DNA of 64,000 nt, taken from the NCBI GenBank assembly GCA_037447605.1, contig CM074809.1:1779607-1843606 (forward strand). The letters are read 5' to 3'. The notes under the pieces are model-generated. The model had not been told where the DNA came from. It searched no databases and saw only the letters and a list, made by a program, of their open reading frames with translations. Source of the DNA: Zygnema circumcarinatum (Eukaryota > Streptophyta > Zygnematophyceae > Zygnematales > Zygnemataceae). The translations under genes were made by a program, and so were the position numbers. Positions 1-13,100 of this stretch are shown here, one piece after another. Numbering within the stretch: position 1 is the stretch's first letter; the number at the start of each line of letters is the position of its first letter.

Positions 1-182
1 TGGCTCTTCCCTCAAACAGCAGTAGCTTCTTCAGAAGATGTTTCTTCGACATCATCTGGAGAAAGTTGAACGATCATGGTAGCAGAACTTACCATTCTGC
101 TTTCACCAATGTGAGCTGTGACGAACTGTGTCTGCACATGTTGGCACATGCTTTTGTGCCTCAAAACAGAAACAAATGATCT

Positions 183-3100
183 TCAATTTGCCTGTGCAAT
201 CGACAGGAGAAGGTCTCGAAATGGCGGGTAAGTGACTGCCAACACACTGAGGGTTCCCTTCAAAGCCAAAGTCAAGCCGGCCACTGCACCCACCCGCCAA
301 GGCCCCCACCAATCATCCAAAGTCACTCCTTTTTGTCAAGGGATTCGGCTTTCAATGACACATCATCGTTTGGAACCGAAGCAAAACAATGACATCCTCC
401 TTCCTATATAGGCATTACAAGTGTTCCAGAATTGAGCAAACTTTTTTGCTTTCTTTTCTGCGCGTACAAATCAATTGCCCCCCTAAATGCACTTGTACAG
501 CGAAGACTAGGGAGATTGCAAAATTCAAGTCTTGCTTTTAAAGTATGCTTTTCAGGATATTCTGAGTTTCTCAGAAACAAACACTCACCTGCAGCAGCCT
601 GTGGTTCATCCACAGCCTGAGCAAGTTCCATGCCACCCCCCACCCATACAAGTTGGAACGTCAATGGAATTTCCTTGCCCTTGTGCAGTTAAATGCAATG
701 TGTCTGGCAATCACAGAAGCAACAAAGCTAAACCAGTCAGCTTCTCGACCCCTTAATCAACGCAGAACACTGTTGCCAATCATCACGTGTCACATTCGCA
801 GAAGATGATGTGCACCCTTTAACAGAGTTAATACGCCCTATGAACGTTCATGGTGCAAGGGGTTTGTCTTACAATAGCCGATGCCCCAAGAGTGTGCGAT
901 GAAGCACCAACAGCCATGCCTCGGGAAACAGCTCCGTCCACCTGCAATTCATTTGTGTCGAAAAAATGTCAAGCGACATTCACGAGCCAAAACTCGATGC
1001 CTCAATTGATCTCCAATGCATTAAACCAGAGTCTTAGCTTGGATACAGTCACTAGCCATCACGTTTTCTAACCAGTAGACCCATTCTCCAACTACACTAA
1101 AAAAAGATTAAGAATCAAGTATCAGGCCGGTCGTCATTATGCAACAACTAAAATAGTTTGGGCTTGTAATCATGTCAAAACCTGACTGGGTTACTGATGG
1201 TTATCATAAAAAGAAGGGCCCGACCTGCCCGCAACAGCCAACGACGGTTTCTTGGATCCGCTAACTTGTTTCCATGTGAGTTTTAGGACTCTGGCAGTGT
1301 CACCAATAGGAACATGACACGCCCTACGCTTTCGACGTGAGAACAGGCTCGTAAGCAGATAGAACTAGGTGGTGTTACGGAAGATGGGCTGAATCAACAG
1401 AGAGGCATGATTCTGAGGTTTTAAGGTTGACAGTGCTACACAATCTTCCCCCGTAGAACGACTGCACGATCTCAATGTAAGGAACCATGCCTCCCCCCTT
1501 ACAACCATGCCACGTTTGTCAAAGCCAAGACAATCTCATAAACAATCATCCTTCTGCATTTCCTGAGTTTCCCTTAGAGATGCAATGCAATATTCACCTT
1601 CCAGTGGGCCATTAGCTGCCGAGCTGTGCTGATGCCCGCTGTTCCCGCGATCGTGACGCCTGCAACTACGAGTCCCCGGTTGGCTTGCAGAAGTGGGACC
1701 ATTTCAAAGGCGAGGCCGAGTGTTGTCTGCAAACGTAGGTGTTTCAGGCAGAGTCTCAGCTTATCGGCACCCTTTTTGGCAAGTGTGATCAGCTCGCTCT
1801 CTCATCATAGAGCCTTTTGCTTAGAAGGTTGAAAAATATTCGGAGAAAAAGGTCGAAAAAATCCAAGTCATAACCTCAATATTCAACGCATGCTCGGAAT
1901 TGTTTTGTCAAAGCTTAAGGCAGGTGGTGGCGTGCTTTTTCTGGGCAGTAATCTGCTCTGGAAATGGTAAAAGGGAAGGACCCTATTCTTCTCTTCCTGC
2001 AGCCCTTTGTCAAAGTTCACTGAAGCTCACCGTGGCAGGCACAAGCGACAGTGTCATCACCGGACTCGCCCCAAGAAGGCGTCCAATCACAGCTGTGGCG
2101 ACCAGTCCACTGCAGAATTCAGCCGAATGACAATCAGCCATTTCTAGAACTGCCTTCCTTTTCAACGTCATACATCCATCGCCCTGCTATGTTACAAGTG
2201 ACTTTTATGGAAAAAAAGTAAGCGAATTATTCGTGAACAAACTGAAAACGCCAACAATAGATACAACAAACTTGAGGAGACGTCCAAAATTTCTGGTTGG
2301 ATTCTCATTTATTGAACAGCCCCTTCCAAGGAATCGGTAAGAGCGGGCAGTCTCACCTCGGAACAATGACGACGCAGGCGAGCAACAACTGCAGCACTGA
2401 CTTCTGCAGCAGCTCACGCTGAGTATGCACCTGCCTCAGACGCGACCTCCAGCCATCCATCCCCAAAGTTAGGGCTACAATGCGATGATAGACAGACATA
2501 ACGATGAACTAAAGCAGAGAAAGGGGAGGGGAAAACAAGTAAAACAAGAGGAGGCTGGACATGGATTGTCAGCCAAGCAGTTCGCAGCAAACAGATGGGA
2601 AGTGCACCTTAAAACCAAGAGCGGCAACAGCCGGCCCAATAAGCGCTGCCAGAATAGCCCCTGGAAGTGAAGGCAAAGGTCCTATAAGTCAGACATCCTT
2701 TGATTCCTTCCAATTAAGAGGGACTACACGCTGTTTTCCCCCTATTGCTCTCACTTTGATTCACTAAGAAACTATCAGATGGCACATGCACATCGCTCCC
2801 AGGAGCATGCTGTCCTATTCATCTCCCTTGCCCACTCTCGCCTGCCCTGCAATCTCGTCGGATAACTTCTGAAAAATGGAATGCCAATCTACCTGCTCCC
2901 TCTTTGTACAGTCTGATGCCGAGCCTCCATGAAGACAGGGTGGTAGAACTGTAAGCTGCACAGAGAGCTGCAATTGTTGTTCCAGCTACAACTGTAGGGC
3001 TCAGCCATTTTCGGACGTGGGGGGGTAACCTGCAGCACCGGCCGCACCCCTTCAGCTCCCATTCCACGAATCCTTGCATGAACCGAAATGGCATTAATGG

Positions 3101-5709
3101 CACTCTTGCCTTTCCTCTCTCGGAAGGCAAGGGAAAAGATAAAGCATCTATAAATCCCAAGTTGCGAGACCATCTAGCAAGTACCCAACTCGCCTCACCT
3201 CTTGGCATTTGTGAAGAGGCCAATCGTCAGCAAAAGAAAGCCCGGTATCATCTGCCAACAGGTGGGCATCAGAGACATCGGAACATTAAATAGCGCTCTT
3301 GTGAAAAGCTTCATCCCTACAAAATATGGAAAGGCGCACACTCAGTCAGATGGACCCGGGATCGGCTTCCACTGTTGTTGAGAAACTGCTGACACTTCAA
3401 CCAGTGGCTGCACAGGCTTCAAATAGCAGTTTCACTCTACTTCACATGCGAAACTATAGCCGGACTCCTTGTCGAGCTTCTCACCAATGCCGAATTGCTC
3501 TGTGTGCTGGGTATGAGGAGAAGAGGGGCCAACAGAGCAGTTCCTGCGAGCAGGGCCGCCTCTGGCAGCAGTGAGGGTTCGGGCGCTAACCTCTTCGTCA
3601 ACAGTGAAGGCTGTAACATGTGCCAAGGACCCCTTCCGTATCAGCACACACAATTAATTTCAACTCTCTTGAAATCGATTTCAGCTCTCGTACTTGTGCC
3701 ACATCTCTATAGCTGACAGTAGCTTCAGGACATGCTTCCTAGAAGTGCTAAGCAGTTGCGCTTTCTTTTTCCCCCTTCCATTTGACATACTCACCTGCTT
3801 CATATTGGATACGGCTTTGTAACTCTCCTCCACGTCAGCCACAGGCCTCACTTGTGCTGCTACACTGCCATTATTGCTCTGCTGAGAACCCATGAGATGC
3901 TCTATTGCGGCTACGAGCTTGGCAGTGCCCCACAAATTGAACGCGTAGCTCGCGCCTGCCCTGCCCATAGAGATCACATCAACAGCAACCAGGCCACCTT
4001 CGCAACTTGATAGAAAAGCCACGGAATAGCACACTCCTCTTCCCGTTCATGCCAAAACTTGCGTGGCACGTGCCTTTCACGCCGTATGCTGACACCCTGG
4101 AGACAATGACCAGTGCAACACGCCCTAGACATCTGCCGGGCAAACTTTGCAACACTTACCTAAGATTATCGCTCCTTTTATGATATCAACGAGGGCAGTT
4201 GACGGCGCCAATACAATTCCTGCCTGAACCCACCAGAAACAGAAGGAAATCCGAGGTTGAGGAAAGGGAAGTCCAAGCATCCAATGGGAGTCAGTAAACC
4301 CATGTTTTCAACTTAGCAGGTTTAGACACAGTGTGTTCAGCAACAAACATCTAGCCAGTCGCTAGGCCACGGGCGAACCAAAACGGTGAACACATGCAAA
4401 CAAAACGCAGGAGATCGCCTGCGTTCAAGTAGCTAGTTCTCAGATTTTGCATAAAACGCTTTTAGGAGACATGACGAATAGAACACTCACCACTGATGGA
4501 ACAAAAAACATAGGAAGCCACGTGTCAAAGAAGGCAACCGCACCCGCATGGTAATCATACACTGCAAACGTTTGTCTGGAGCATGAGTCAGCCTTTGGCA
4601 AGGCGAGGGAAGGCAAACCAAGGTGGGTGGAAGGGGGGGTGTGGGGGGCGATCAGTTTGTCCAGAGTAGGATTGCGGAAAAAAAATTGAGGAAAAGGGGA
4701 AGATGGTGTCTATTATTTGTCTCGTGGGCTTCAATGATAGGTTGGCCATGCCATGCATGTGCACAAACAGTGAAGCAACCAAGTGACTGCACACATGAAT
4801 TGACTCACATTGGTGTGATAATGAATTATTGAGGGCCATGGTCACTCCGACAGCGGCAAGGACCAGAACGGGAGACGGACATGGCAGTCCAAAGAACTGC
4901 ACAGCTACTGCAGCCGCTCTTTCGACCCCGACCATCGTACATACCCCCCGCACCACTTCGCCTGTACACTCCATCCATACCACCAGACAAACAATATCTA
5001 TAAATTAGCAGATTTTTCTGTTAAGTTACCAACACGACCTTATCACAGTTACGTTGCAGCAATTGGTGCTCTTGGACGGCAACGAATAAGCTGTTCTGAT
5101 GTTTTCCGGGCTAATATTTTGCTTTCCTAAAAAGGAAATACTCGAATTTGTTTGAGTCTATATTTTTTGTGTTGGGTGGAGGTGTTATTAAGGCTCGGTT
5201 AAAATGTATGTGTCAAAGAAGCGGTATGACGTGCTACGCCATGCACAAGCCGTCCGGAACTAGTGGGAGATTTACAAAGAGAGAGAGGGCTGGAAAGCCA
5301 CAACGTTCCGAACAGGAAAAGGAGCCGACATTTCACCAAATGAGAAATTTTCGACTCTCTCTGAAGCCTTCCATGTCTCCAGCGTTCGCTTTCCTTCATC
5401 CGTGCTCTTCGGCTCCTCTGAATTTTGAGAAGGATTGACCACGAAGCCTAGCTTCCCACCATATGCACCATCTGCAGCACGAGTGCGCACCAGTCGACCC
5501 CTACGCGTGGCTGCTCTCCGGAAAAGCTGCCTGCTACAGTTCTTCCCCCTGGAAAAGGAGTGCCTGCTCGACTGCATTGTGACCTGTCGCTGCTCCAACT
5601 CGCGTCCATGCTCTTCTGAGCATGGCCTCGCGGAAGTGAAGCGGCAGCCATGGTCGAGAGTGCAGCTGAGTCCGCTTGTCGCAGCCATTGCTACCGCCAT
5701 AGCCTGCAA
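183..5709 (-). CDS. PLGG1: Plastidic glycolate/glycerate translocator (LrgA/LrgB family)
   Basis: PLGG1 exchanges glycolate and glycerate across the plastid inner envelope in photorespiration (family knowledge). Fifteen exons join in phase on GT-AG sites: 5460-5709, 4809-4961, 4491-4561, 4160-4223, 3795-3997, 3485-3610, 3199-3251, 2893-3029, 2608-2660, 2357-2418, 2031-2109, 1598-1726, 873-941, 589-616, 183-283. They give about 525 aa, close to the roughly 510 aa of Arabidopsis PLGG1. Exon 1 is Arg/Ser-rich and poor in acidic residues, like a plastid transit peptide. The LrgA-like part contains FDTWLPMFFVPSVV. The LrgB-like part has several hydrophobic helices and the conserved SRGMAVGASSHTLGASAI, then AVDEPQAAA. 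In-frame ATGs at 5709, 5700 and 5688 could all start it. A second phase-compatible donor of exon 1 lies near 5337. The exon 5 acceptor is weak. The family call is firm; some N-terminal exon edges are not. Confidence 0.82.
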
Positions 5710-6836
5710 TCCAAGTCCTGCCCTCCCGGCCCCCTACGTAGGGAGGCTGAGAGGGAGGGAGAGAGGGAAATGGCTTCCACGCCCCGACCCTCCAATGCAT
5801 CTGCCCTGCGGCCTTGTCCACGTGCAGCACCTGCCCATGCAGACGCGCAGCAGCCGGAAACCACGAGGTGCCCGGTTTGCCTGTCCTGGGCGACGGGCGG
5901 ATGTCGCACGCGCGACGCCTTTCGTGCGACGTGATCGCCCAACGGCTAGTTCGGCCTCCTCTTCGTGCCTTCTCACTTCAAGCGAGGCTCGAATGGGCTC
6001 TAGGTTTGGCATGATGGTCTTGCTGCCGCCAAAGTATTGTTGGTATGAGGACAAGGACTATGAGTGTGAAATTGCAAGCATACCTTTTTTGAACCACGTG
6101 CGCGAATTTGGGAATGTTATACTTGGACATTCAAACACATTGAATGATACTTATCGAATAATAAAAGGATGGGTTTGCTGACGTCGACTGCCGGGCCTAC
6201 ATGTTTCCCTCGTTACGATAGTGGGGAGAGAGAGGGATAGGGAGAAAGAGCTTCCATAATGGCCCCTGAGGGAGGGCCAGAAGCGTGTCAAGGGTAATGG
6301 AAGTAGAGGGAGTGAAGTCATAGGGATAGTCATTCTTTTTCTACAATATGGTTGATACTCAAAATCTGCCTGTCTTCATGGAATGGTCGGTCAGCATGGC
6401 GGCGGGCTCGCAACAAAAAGTACCGTATCCCCCGTGCTCGTCAGCCTTTGGAACTCTGAAAATTCAGCTTGAGCTGTAGTTCTCTAGGTGAAATTGTAGC
6501 TATTCGTGGTTTCCAAGCGGAGTTGGGTTTCCAGGGATAAACCAGTTGGGGTCAACCACATACAGGTCCAGCCAACAGTGATTGGTTGAGAAAAAAACTG
6601 GGACTCGACGTCTACATGAAGTAGGCACGAGATAGCCGCAAGAGTGCGCGCTTCAAGCCTAGGTCTCATGTCATGCACAACAAAACGCGAGTTTTATTTT
6701 TATTTTTTTCGAGTTCACATGGCGCATGTGCGCATGTGCGCCGGCACACTCGCAAGCGCTGCGTACGGCTGTTCGATGGAGAACAATAACTGGGACTGAG
6801 TCAGGGACACGGAAAAGCGTGACTTTCCCGTGCCAC

Positions 6837-6884
6837 GCTAAAAGACACGACACTGTCTTTTAGCAGACAAAAAGACAGTCTGCT
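6837..6884. repeat. Two overlapping inverted repeats (hairpins) in BRUTUS-like promoter
   Basis: Positions 6837-6847 (GCTAAAAGACA) and 6854-6864 form a perfect 11-bp inverted repeat around a 6-base centre. An overlapping inverted repeat, AGCAGAC...GTCTGCT, spans about 6862-6884. They lie about 110 bp upstream of the TATA-like box. Their function is unknown. Confidence 0.7.
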
Positions 6885-6970
6885 CTCTCGGCACTACAAC
6901 GGACCCCACAGCTCCCTGTTCACGGAACTGGAACTAAAACTGGATCAAACATGTAATGGAATGTTTAACA

Positions 6971-6992
6971 GCATATAAATACGCGACACGTG
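6971..6992 (+). promoter_or_regulatory. TATA-like box and G-box of BRUTUS-like gene
   Basis: CATATAAATA at about 6972-6981 resembles a TATA box. It is followed directly by CACGTG at 6987-6992. G-boxes are the classic bHLH binding site. Class IVb and IVc bHLH factors regulate BTS-type genes under iron deficiency in Arabidopsis (established knowledge). Use of this site here is inference. Confidence 0.5.
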
Positions 6993-7127
6993 GTCCTAAA
7001 TGTATGCGGAAGCGGGATTTGCGCTCCGTTGTTTTACGCGGCACGCGAAGCTTCCAGTCCAGTGAGGGGCAGTGCTGAGGGAGGGAGGGAGGGCGAGGAA
7101 GGGACTTGTCGGGGCAGAGCTGGAGTC

Positions 7128-10100
7128 ATGGCTGCTGCCGCCTGTGCCCTCGGGGCGGAGAGCTTCACGCAGCTCAACCTGTCGAGGAACCTCTACTCTC
7201 TGGCAAATGGAAACTCCTCGCCAATTGTGGAACTCAAGTTCTTCCACACGGCCATTCGAGCGGAGCTCAGCAGGCTTTTTGAAGATGCTCTTGCACTAGA
7301 AGAGGGGACGGAGAAGGAGCTCTGGAATATTTGGCAGAGGTATCATTTCCTCCGAAAGGTTTACCAATACCACAGCAGTGGAGAAGACGAGGTGAGAAAT
7401 ATTCATGCCAGCTAATCCAAAGGCCGCTTCCTTGGCGCCATTTTGTCAGATGTGCGTTGTTCGTACGAGCAGTACAGATACGCTACATCCTTTAAGACAT
7501 GCTATATGTCCAGAAATTTCTCGGACGTTGCATATGCTCAAGGTGCACGGCCGTGTTCATCCTTTGTGAAGGTACTTTGTAGCGAGTGATTCCTTCTACC
7601 TTTGAGTATGCATATGGTTGTATCCATAACCATGGTAACTTTCCATTAAAGGTGCTGAAGAATCTTTGAATTTCTGATGTCGTCCATGCAGGTCATCCTT
7701 CCAGCACTTGATCTTAGAGTAAAGAATGTTGCAAGCACCTACTGTCTCGAACACAAAGAAGAGGAAGATTTATTCGAACGAATTTTGGAGCTGCTTAACT
7801 CTCTGTTGAACGAGGATAATAGTGTAAAAGCCAGTGTCTTACACAGGCTTTTATGCTGTATCGAAACTTTACAGAAAACGTTAGAGCAGCATCTCTCAAA
7901 GGAGGAAGAGCAGGTGTTCGGATCTTCTCATCGCCCTGCCTATTTTTAGCTGCTTTGCTATCTTATTGCCACCGGCTCAGGATTGATAATTCGTTCTCTT
8001 TTGAATTCGCAGTTGGTCGGTTTGATGTCCGTTTAGTATCTCTATCAAACTTCGTGTTCTCGATGCCTTGTTGTGCAGGTTTTCCCACTTCTTGTCCAAC
8101 ATTTTAGCCCAGACGAGCAGGCTGTATTAGTCTGGCAGTACTTGTGTTGTATTCCCGTTAACTTGATGGAAGAATGCTTACCCTGGATAGCCTCATCTTT
8201 GTCAGAGGACGAGAGACAAGAAATGCTGAGCCACATGCACGTCATTGTTCCTCCGGAGAAGTTGCTCCAACAGGTATGCAGGCATAACCCTGTACGAATG
8301 CCAGATCGTCGTTAGCTTCAACCAATTTGCAGTTATGAGAGGGTAACTCAAAACCACTCTGAAGAAAATGAGCTCTAGCATCAGCCAATAAAACACGAGC
8401 TTATTGTTAGGCTTACCCTTGCGCAACTTTTTGAAGCCCTTTTCTTCGTGAGCTTTTAGGCCCTTCCCACAGTTCACCACAATATGTGCAAAATATTTCC
8501 ATGTTTTGCAGCATTGACCACTATATGCATGGCTTTCATGGGCATGTTGGAACATGCTGGGTTATTTCGGCACTGGACGAGCTTTTGCTTTCCTTAAGCA
8601 TACAAAGAGCACAGTCTTTGTATGTCCTACCTTGGTTGACCCAACAACGTTTGTCACCAGGTCGTCTCTGCGTGGTTATCTAGAGGAGAGCGGTCCTTAC
8701 CAGCAATTTTATCCGGATGGATGATGGCACGCAGCAACTATAGCACTGATCCTACAAAAAATCATAGCGGTATTGACCCGATGACATCTGAAACGTTTGT
8801 ACAACACAGTCCTTCGACATCAGCATTCATCGAGTCGAAACCTGCTGAATCCATAGTAAATGAAGCCGGCACTTCTTCAGCTGCCATTGCCAGATTCCCA
8901 ATAAATGAGCTTATTTTATGGCACAATGCGATTCGGAAGGAGCTTGGTGATTTTGCCGATGAAGCCCGGAGGATTCACTTATCTGGCGTTCTAACGGCTG
9001 CTGATTTATCATCGTTCGCCCAGCGCTACCGTTTTCTTGCTGACGTCTGCTACTTCCACAGGTGTGTAGTTGATGTATCTCCAGGACTGCTCCGCTGCTG
9101 AGTGTGGGAATGCAAGCAGTTCGTCCCACTGGACTTGGTTCGGTAGACATGCAAAACTTGGCTGAGTTTGACTATCTGCACGTCCATGCGACGAATTTAT
9201 ATGGCATTACACTGTATTTGAGGTGATGTAGTGAATATGCACTTTTTTAGGTACTGTCCTTGTATACGAGAGCCAAAACTCTGGACACGGAATTGCTTGC
9301 ATCAACCGCATCCTACAAGCGGAGTAAAGATCTTGGCGATATGTATCTTTCGTGTGTAGTTTGATGCATGATTAGGGTTTTTAAAGACGAAATTTATGAT
9401 AGTCTACTATTCCGTGAAGCTCAGGCTTATGAAATCAAGAAACCAGAATGAAAATAAGTTGTCTGAATCTTGCACTTCCAGAAATCTTCTATAACAACAG
9501 TTACCCAGCTTTAAAAAATCTAATGGTTTCATGCTTCATTATTCTTACAGATAGGTAAATCTAGAGTGTATAGTTATATGGGTGCTTAGCCAGATTAGAT
9601 TCCTAGATTTCTAAGGTAATTCAAACGATTTTTGAAACCTGTGGTTGCACCGCTGGAATGCTAGATTCTGAGGGATGTTTACAATTATCCATCTGCAGTA
9701 CTGCAGAGGATGAAGTGGTATTTCCAGCTCTCAAAAGGAAAGTCGAGCATCCGTGGTCATACTTGAAGGAGCATGCAGAGGAGGGGCAACAGTTTTTGGA
9801 TGTGGGCCGCTTATTAGAGGGAGCGCAATTAAGCGCAGGCAATGGGAGTAATATATCACTTCAACTTTTCAGAGAATTATGTTCAAGTGCGGAAGCAATA
9901 GTACACAATGTACAAAGACATCTACTGGATGAGGAGTTGAAGGTATGTGTATATTCTCATTGGTCGGTCCAGAGTTTTTTTATGTCAAGTTGGCCTCGTT
10001 TCTCGGCACTGGGACTCTTTCTTATGTAACAAGATGAACCCAGAAGCTCTTCAGTCGTTCCGCATGGCCGGATGCATTGTGCTTGGCAGGGCAGTGCTAA

Positions 10101-13100
10101 TTCTGCTCGAAACTTAGGCTCAAAATATTGCTAAGGGGCATGGGGAGTAGGGAGGCAGGAGATAAGGATTGTGATCATTTGTTGTATTGGAAGGAAATTG
10201 AGGCTCTTGTTACCAAGAGTTAATAAAGGCTATATGCTGCTCGCAATGTGTTGTGGATGGCCTCTTTGTTCAGCAAATCAAGGCCCATTGTCCACTTCAT
10301 TCTATGCAGCTTGCTTTTTTTTTTCTACTGAAGTATTACATAAACAGGTTCTTTTCATTTTCAGTTTATGCTTCTGTGGGGTCTCCATTGGAGGTCTTTC
10401 CCAGGTCCTTTTGTTTGTGCTGTTCTGTACCTGTCGCTGCACATAAGTGTTCATTTTAGCATACTCCCACAGGACTAAGGTTGCTATCTGAGCATTTTAG
10501 TTAGGGGCGGTTAGCGTTTTGTCGTGTACAGTTACGCAAGAAACGATTTGCCTAATCTGGGAACTTTGTAATAATCATACTTTTGCTGATGGATACGCTT
10601 CATGTACATGATTATCCTGATCTTAGCTGGAAAGCTCATTGCTCAGAAGTTTAGCCTGTGGTGAGTTTGTCCGTTACTAATTATGTGCTTGCTGCTTTAG
10701 TAAAGGAGATTGATGGCACTCGAACGGAATTGCTGATATCTCTGTTGCTTGCAGGTGTTACCCTTGGTTCGGGAGCATTGCAGTGTGGAAGAACAACGAG
10801 TTTTGGTGTACCAAAGCCTGAGAGAGATGCCATTACGATTGATTGAGCGAGTTTTGCCTTGGGTGGTGAGATGCATCAGTGACGATGATGCTGCTGACAT
10901 GATTCGCAATATGCACCTTGCAGGTAAGGATTTTTTTCATTCATGGAATCACCAGGGCATTTACCAAACGTAATGTTTTCGTAGTTGTATGCTTTTGGGC
11001 GGAGGGCAGAGCCTGCATCGTCCTTAGATAGTACTCGAAATCTCTTACAACCTATCTTGCTCCCCTCTTTCTTTCTCAGTTTGACTGTGGTAATGCTCAA
11101 CTTATAGTTGGCTTAGTTTTTTTGTTGCGTCTTGATAGTCATCTCGCATGTTTTCTAATTATTTTGGGAAAGGAAATGTTGACTGGTTTGCTTTTGCGAT
11201 TTTGCAGCACCGGAAGTCGATTCTCCTCTCGTAGCTTTGTTCTCAGACTGGGCCCAGAAGAACCCCAGTCAAAAGCTGGCCGTTTTTGAACAAGGGAGAC
11301 CATGGATGGCAAATATGCCGAAGGAAGTAAGCAAAGGGAGCCATGAAAATCATATAAAAACCGGTGATATCAGCATTTACACGGCTGCATTTGTAGATTC
11401 GGAGACTGATACGCGGATCGGGCGTTCACCTGACACGCAGAGAAATGAGATCCAGGAAGACTTTTCTAGCAGGCCTGCAAAGCGATTGAAGGAGAGCTTG
11501 TTCCTTAATACAAACGTGGGCAGGATCTCTCCTCCCCGTATTAAGGACGTAGCTGTTAGTACCAAACAAGCAGAAACCAGCATTCAGTTAATGGACAGAG
11601 TGAAGGCGACATTTTCTGGGCATCAAGCAAAATTTACTGACATGCTTAAGACTAGAGGCCTTGCCGGTGGGACTCAAGGAAGAGGAGCTGTTCATGGCAA
11701 GCCCATTGACACAATCTTTCAGTTCCACCATGCTTTAAGGGCTGATTTGCAGTTTCTGGATGTTGAATCGGCCAAGCTTGCAGATGCAAGTGACGATGCT
11801 GTGGACCAATTCAGCGGTCGTTTTCAGTTTCTATGGGGTCTATATCGTGCACATAGCAATGCAGAGGATGAAATAGTATTCCCTGCACTCGAGTCAAAGG
11901 AGGCACTTCATAATGTCAGCCACTCTTACACCATTGATCATAAACAGGAAGAACAATTTTTCGAAGAGATTGCTGTAGTTTTGTCTGAGCTGCGGAAAAC
12001 AACACGATGTTGCTCGAAGGGAGCACCATCTGAAAGCAGAGATGGTGAAATATGTGACGAGCCTCATGACATAGGCTGCTCAGGGGAAAAGACAGCTGAG
12101 CGAAGGAAAGAACTAGCACAACGACTTCATCGTATGTGTTCGTCTGTCCGTGTCAGTTTGGACCAGCATGTGTCCCGGGAGGAGGTGGAGCTCTGGCCAC
12201 TTTTTGAGCTTCACTTCACGGTGGAAGAGCAAGACAAGATTGTTGGTCGCATCATTGGAAGCACAGGAGCTGAAGTCCTCCAGGTGAGCACTCAATGGTT
12301 AGTGCATGAGTTATATATCCGTATGTTTTTTCTCGCCTGACATGGAAGGGACTGAGATGTATATTACTCCACATTTGCACTGAAGATATGTAAACGATTG
12401 ATCGCCGGCGACGAGTTTAATGGCGTTCATATTTTCCCTGAGAGAAATGTAGCCATTGCGTTACAAAATAAGTTAATCAAGTTACGAACATTAGTGACAT
12501 CTTATCGAGGAGGGTTCCTTGAAATACCAATGGAGTCCCTGCATTCTTATTTGCTCTCTACTTGAAGAGACTGCTCTAGTCTGTTGGAACTCCGATTGCT
12601 TGCCCGATATTAAAAGGCTACCCAGTCAATTCATTAGTAGTAGATTGACTCAATAGTTTCTCGGTAATGCAGTCCTCCCTAAATAATACTTTATTCTTTG
12701 AGAAATGTAGCCTGTTATGTATTCATAAGCCAAGCAGTAAGTAAAAGTCTTACCACCGTTTTAAAAAAAAGAGCTGTATCTGAAACAATGTCTTTGTGCA
12801 ACTTCTCAGCCGTGAGGATGTTTCAGACTTTTGATTTTCAAACAGTACTTTTGTGCATCAGAACAATGCTATACACTCCTGAACCGCAATATCTCTTAAA
12901 CGGGGACGTCGTGTATTTTTGAGCCAAATGTTCATGATTTTCTGACATCGAGCCTTTGCAAATATCTCCAGGCAATGCTGCTATGGATCACAAGGGCTTT
13001 GACAGAGGACGAACAGACGCGGATGATGGACACTTGGAGGCAGGCAACAAAAAACACCATGTTTGATCAGTGGTTGAGTGCATGGTGGACAGACTCCGAT

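Larger units (their letters stand above)
5710..7127. other. Intergenic region between divergent PLGG1-like and BRUTUS-like genes
   Basis: This stretch should hold the promoters of both flanking genes. A 248-codon plus-strand ORF (5435-6181) begins as the antisense of the PLGG1 first exon and shows no recognisable domain, so I do not call it a gene. The part near 6600-7000 contains hairpin-forming repeats, a TATA-like box and a G-box, which are listed separately. Confidence 0.5.

Noticed and set aside
5435-6181. 248-codon plus-strand ORF
   Set aside because: It begins as the antisense of the PLGG1 first exon in GC-rich DNA, shows no domain and has mixed composition along its length. The last 60 codons look more protein-like but have no splice-linked partner.
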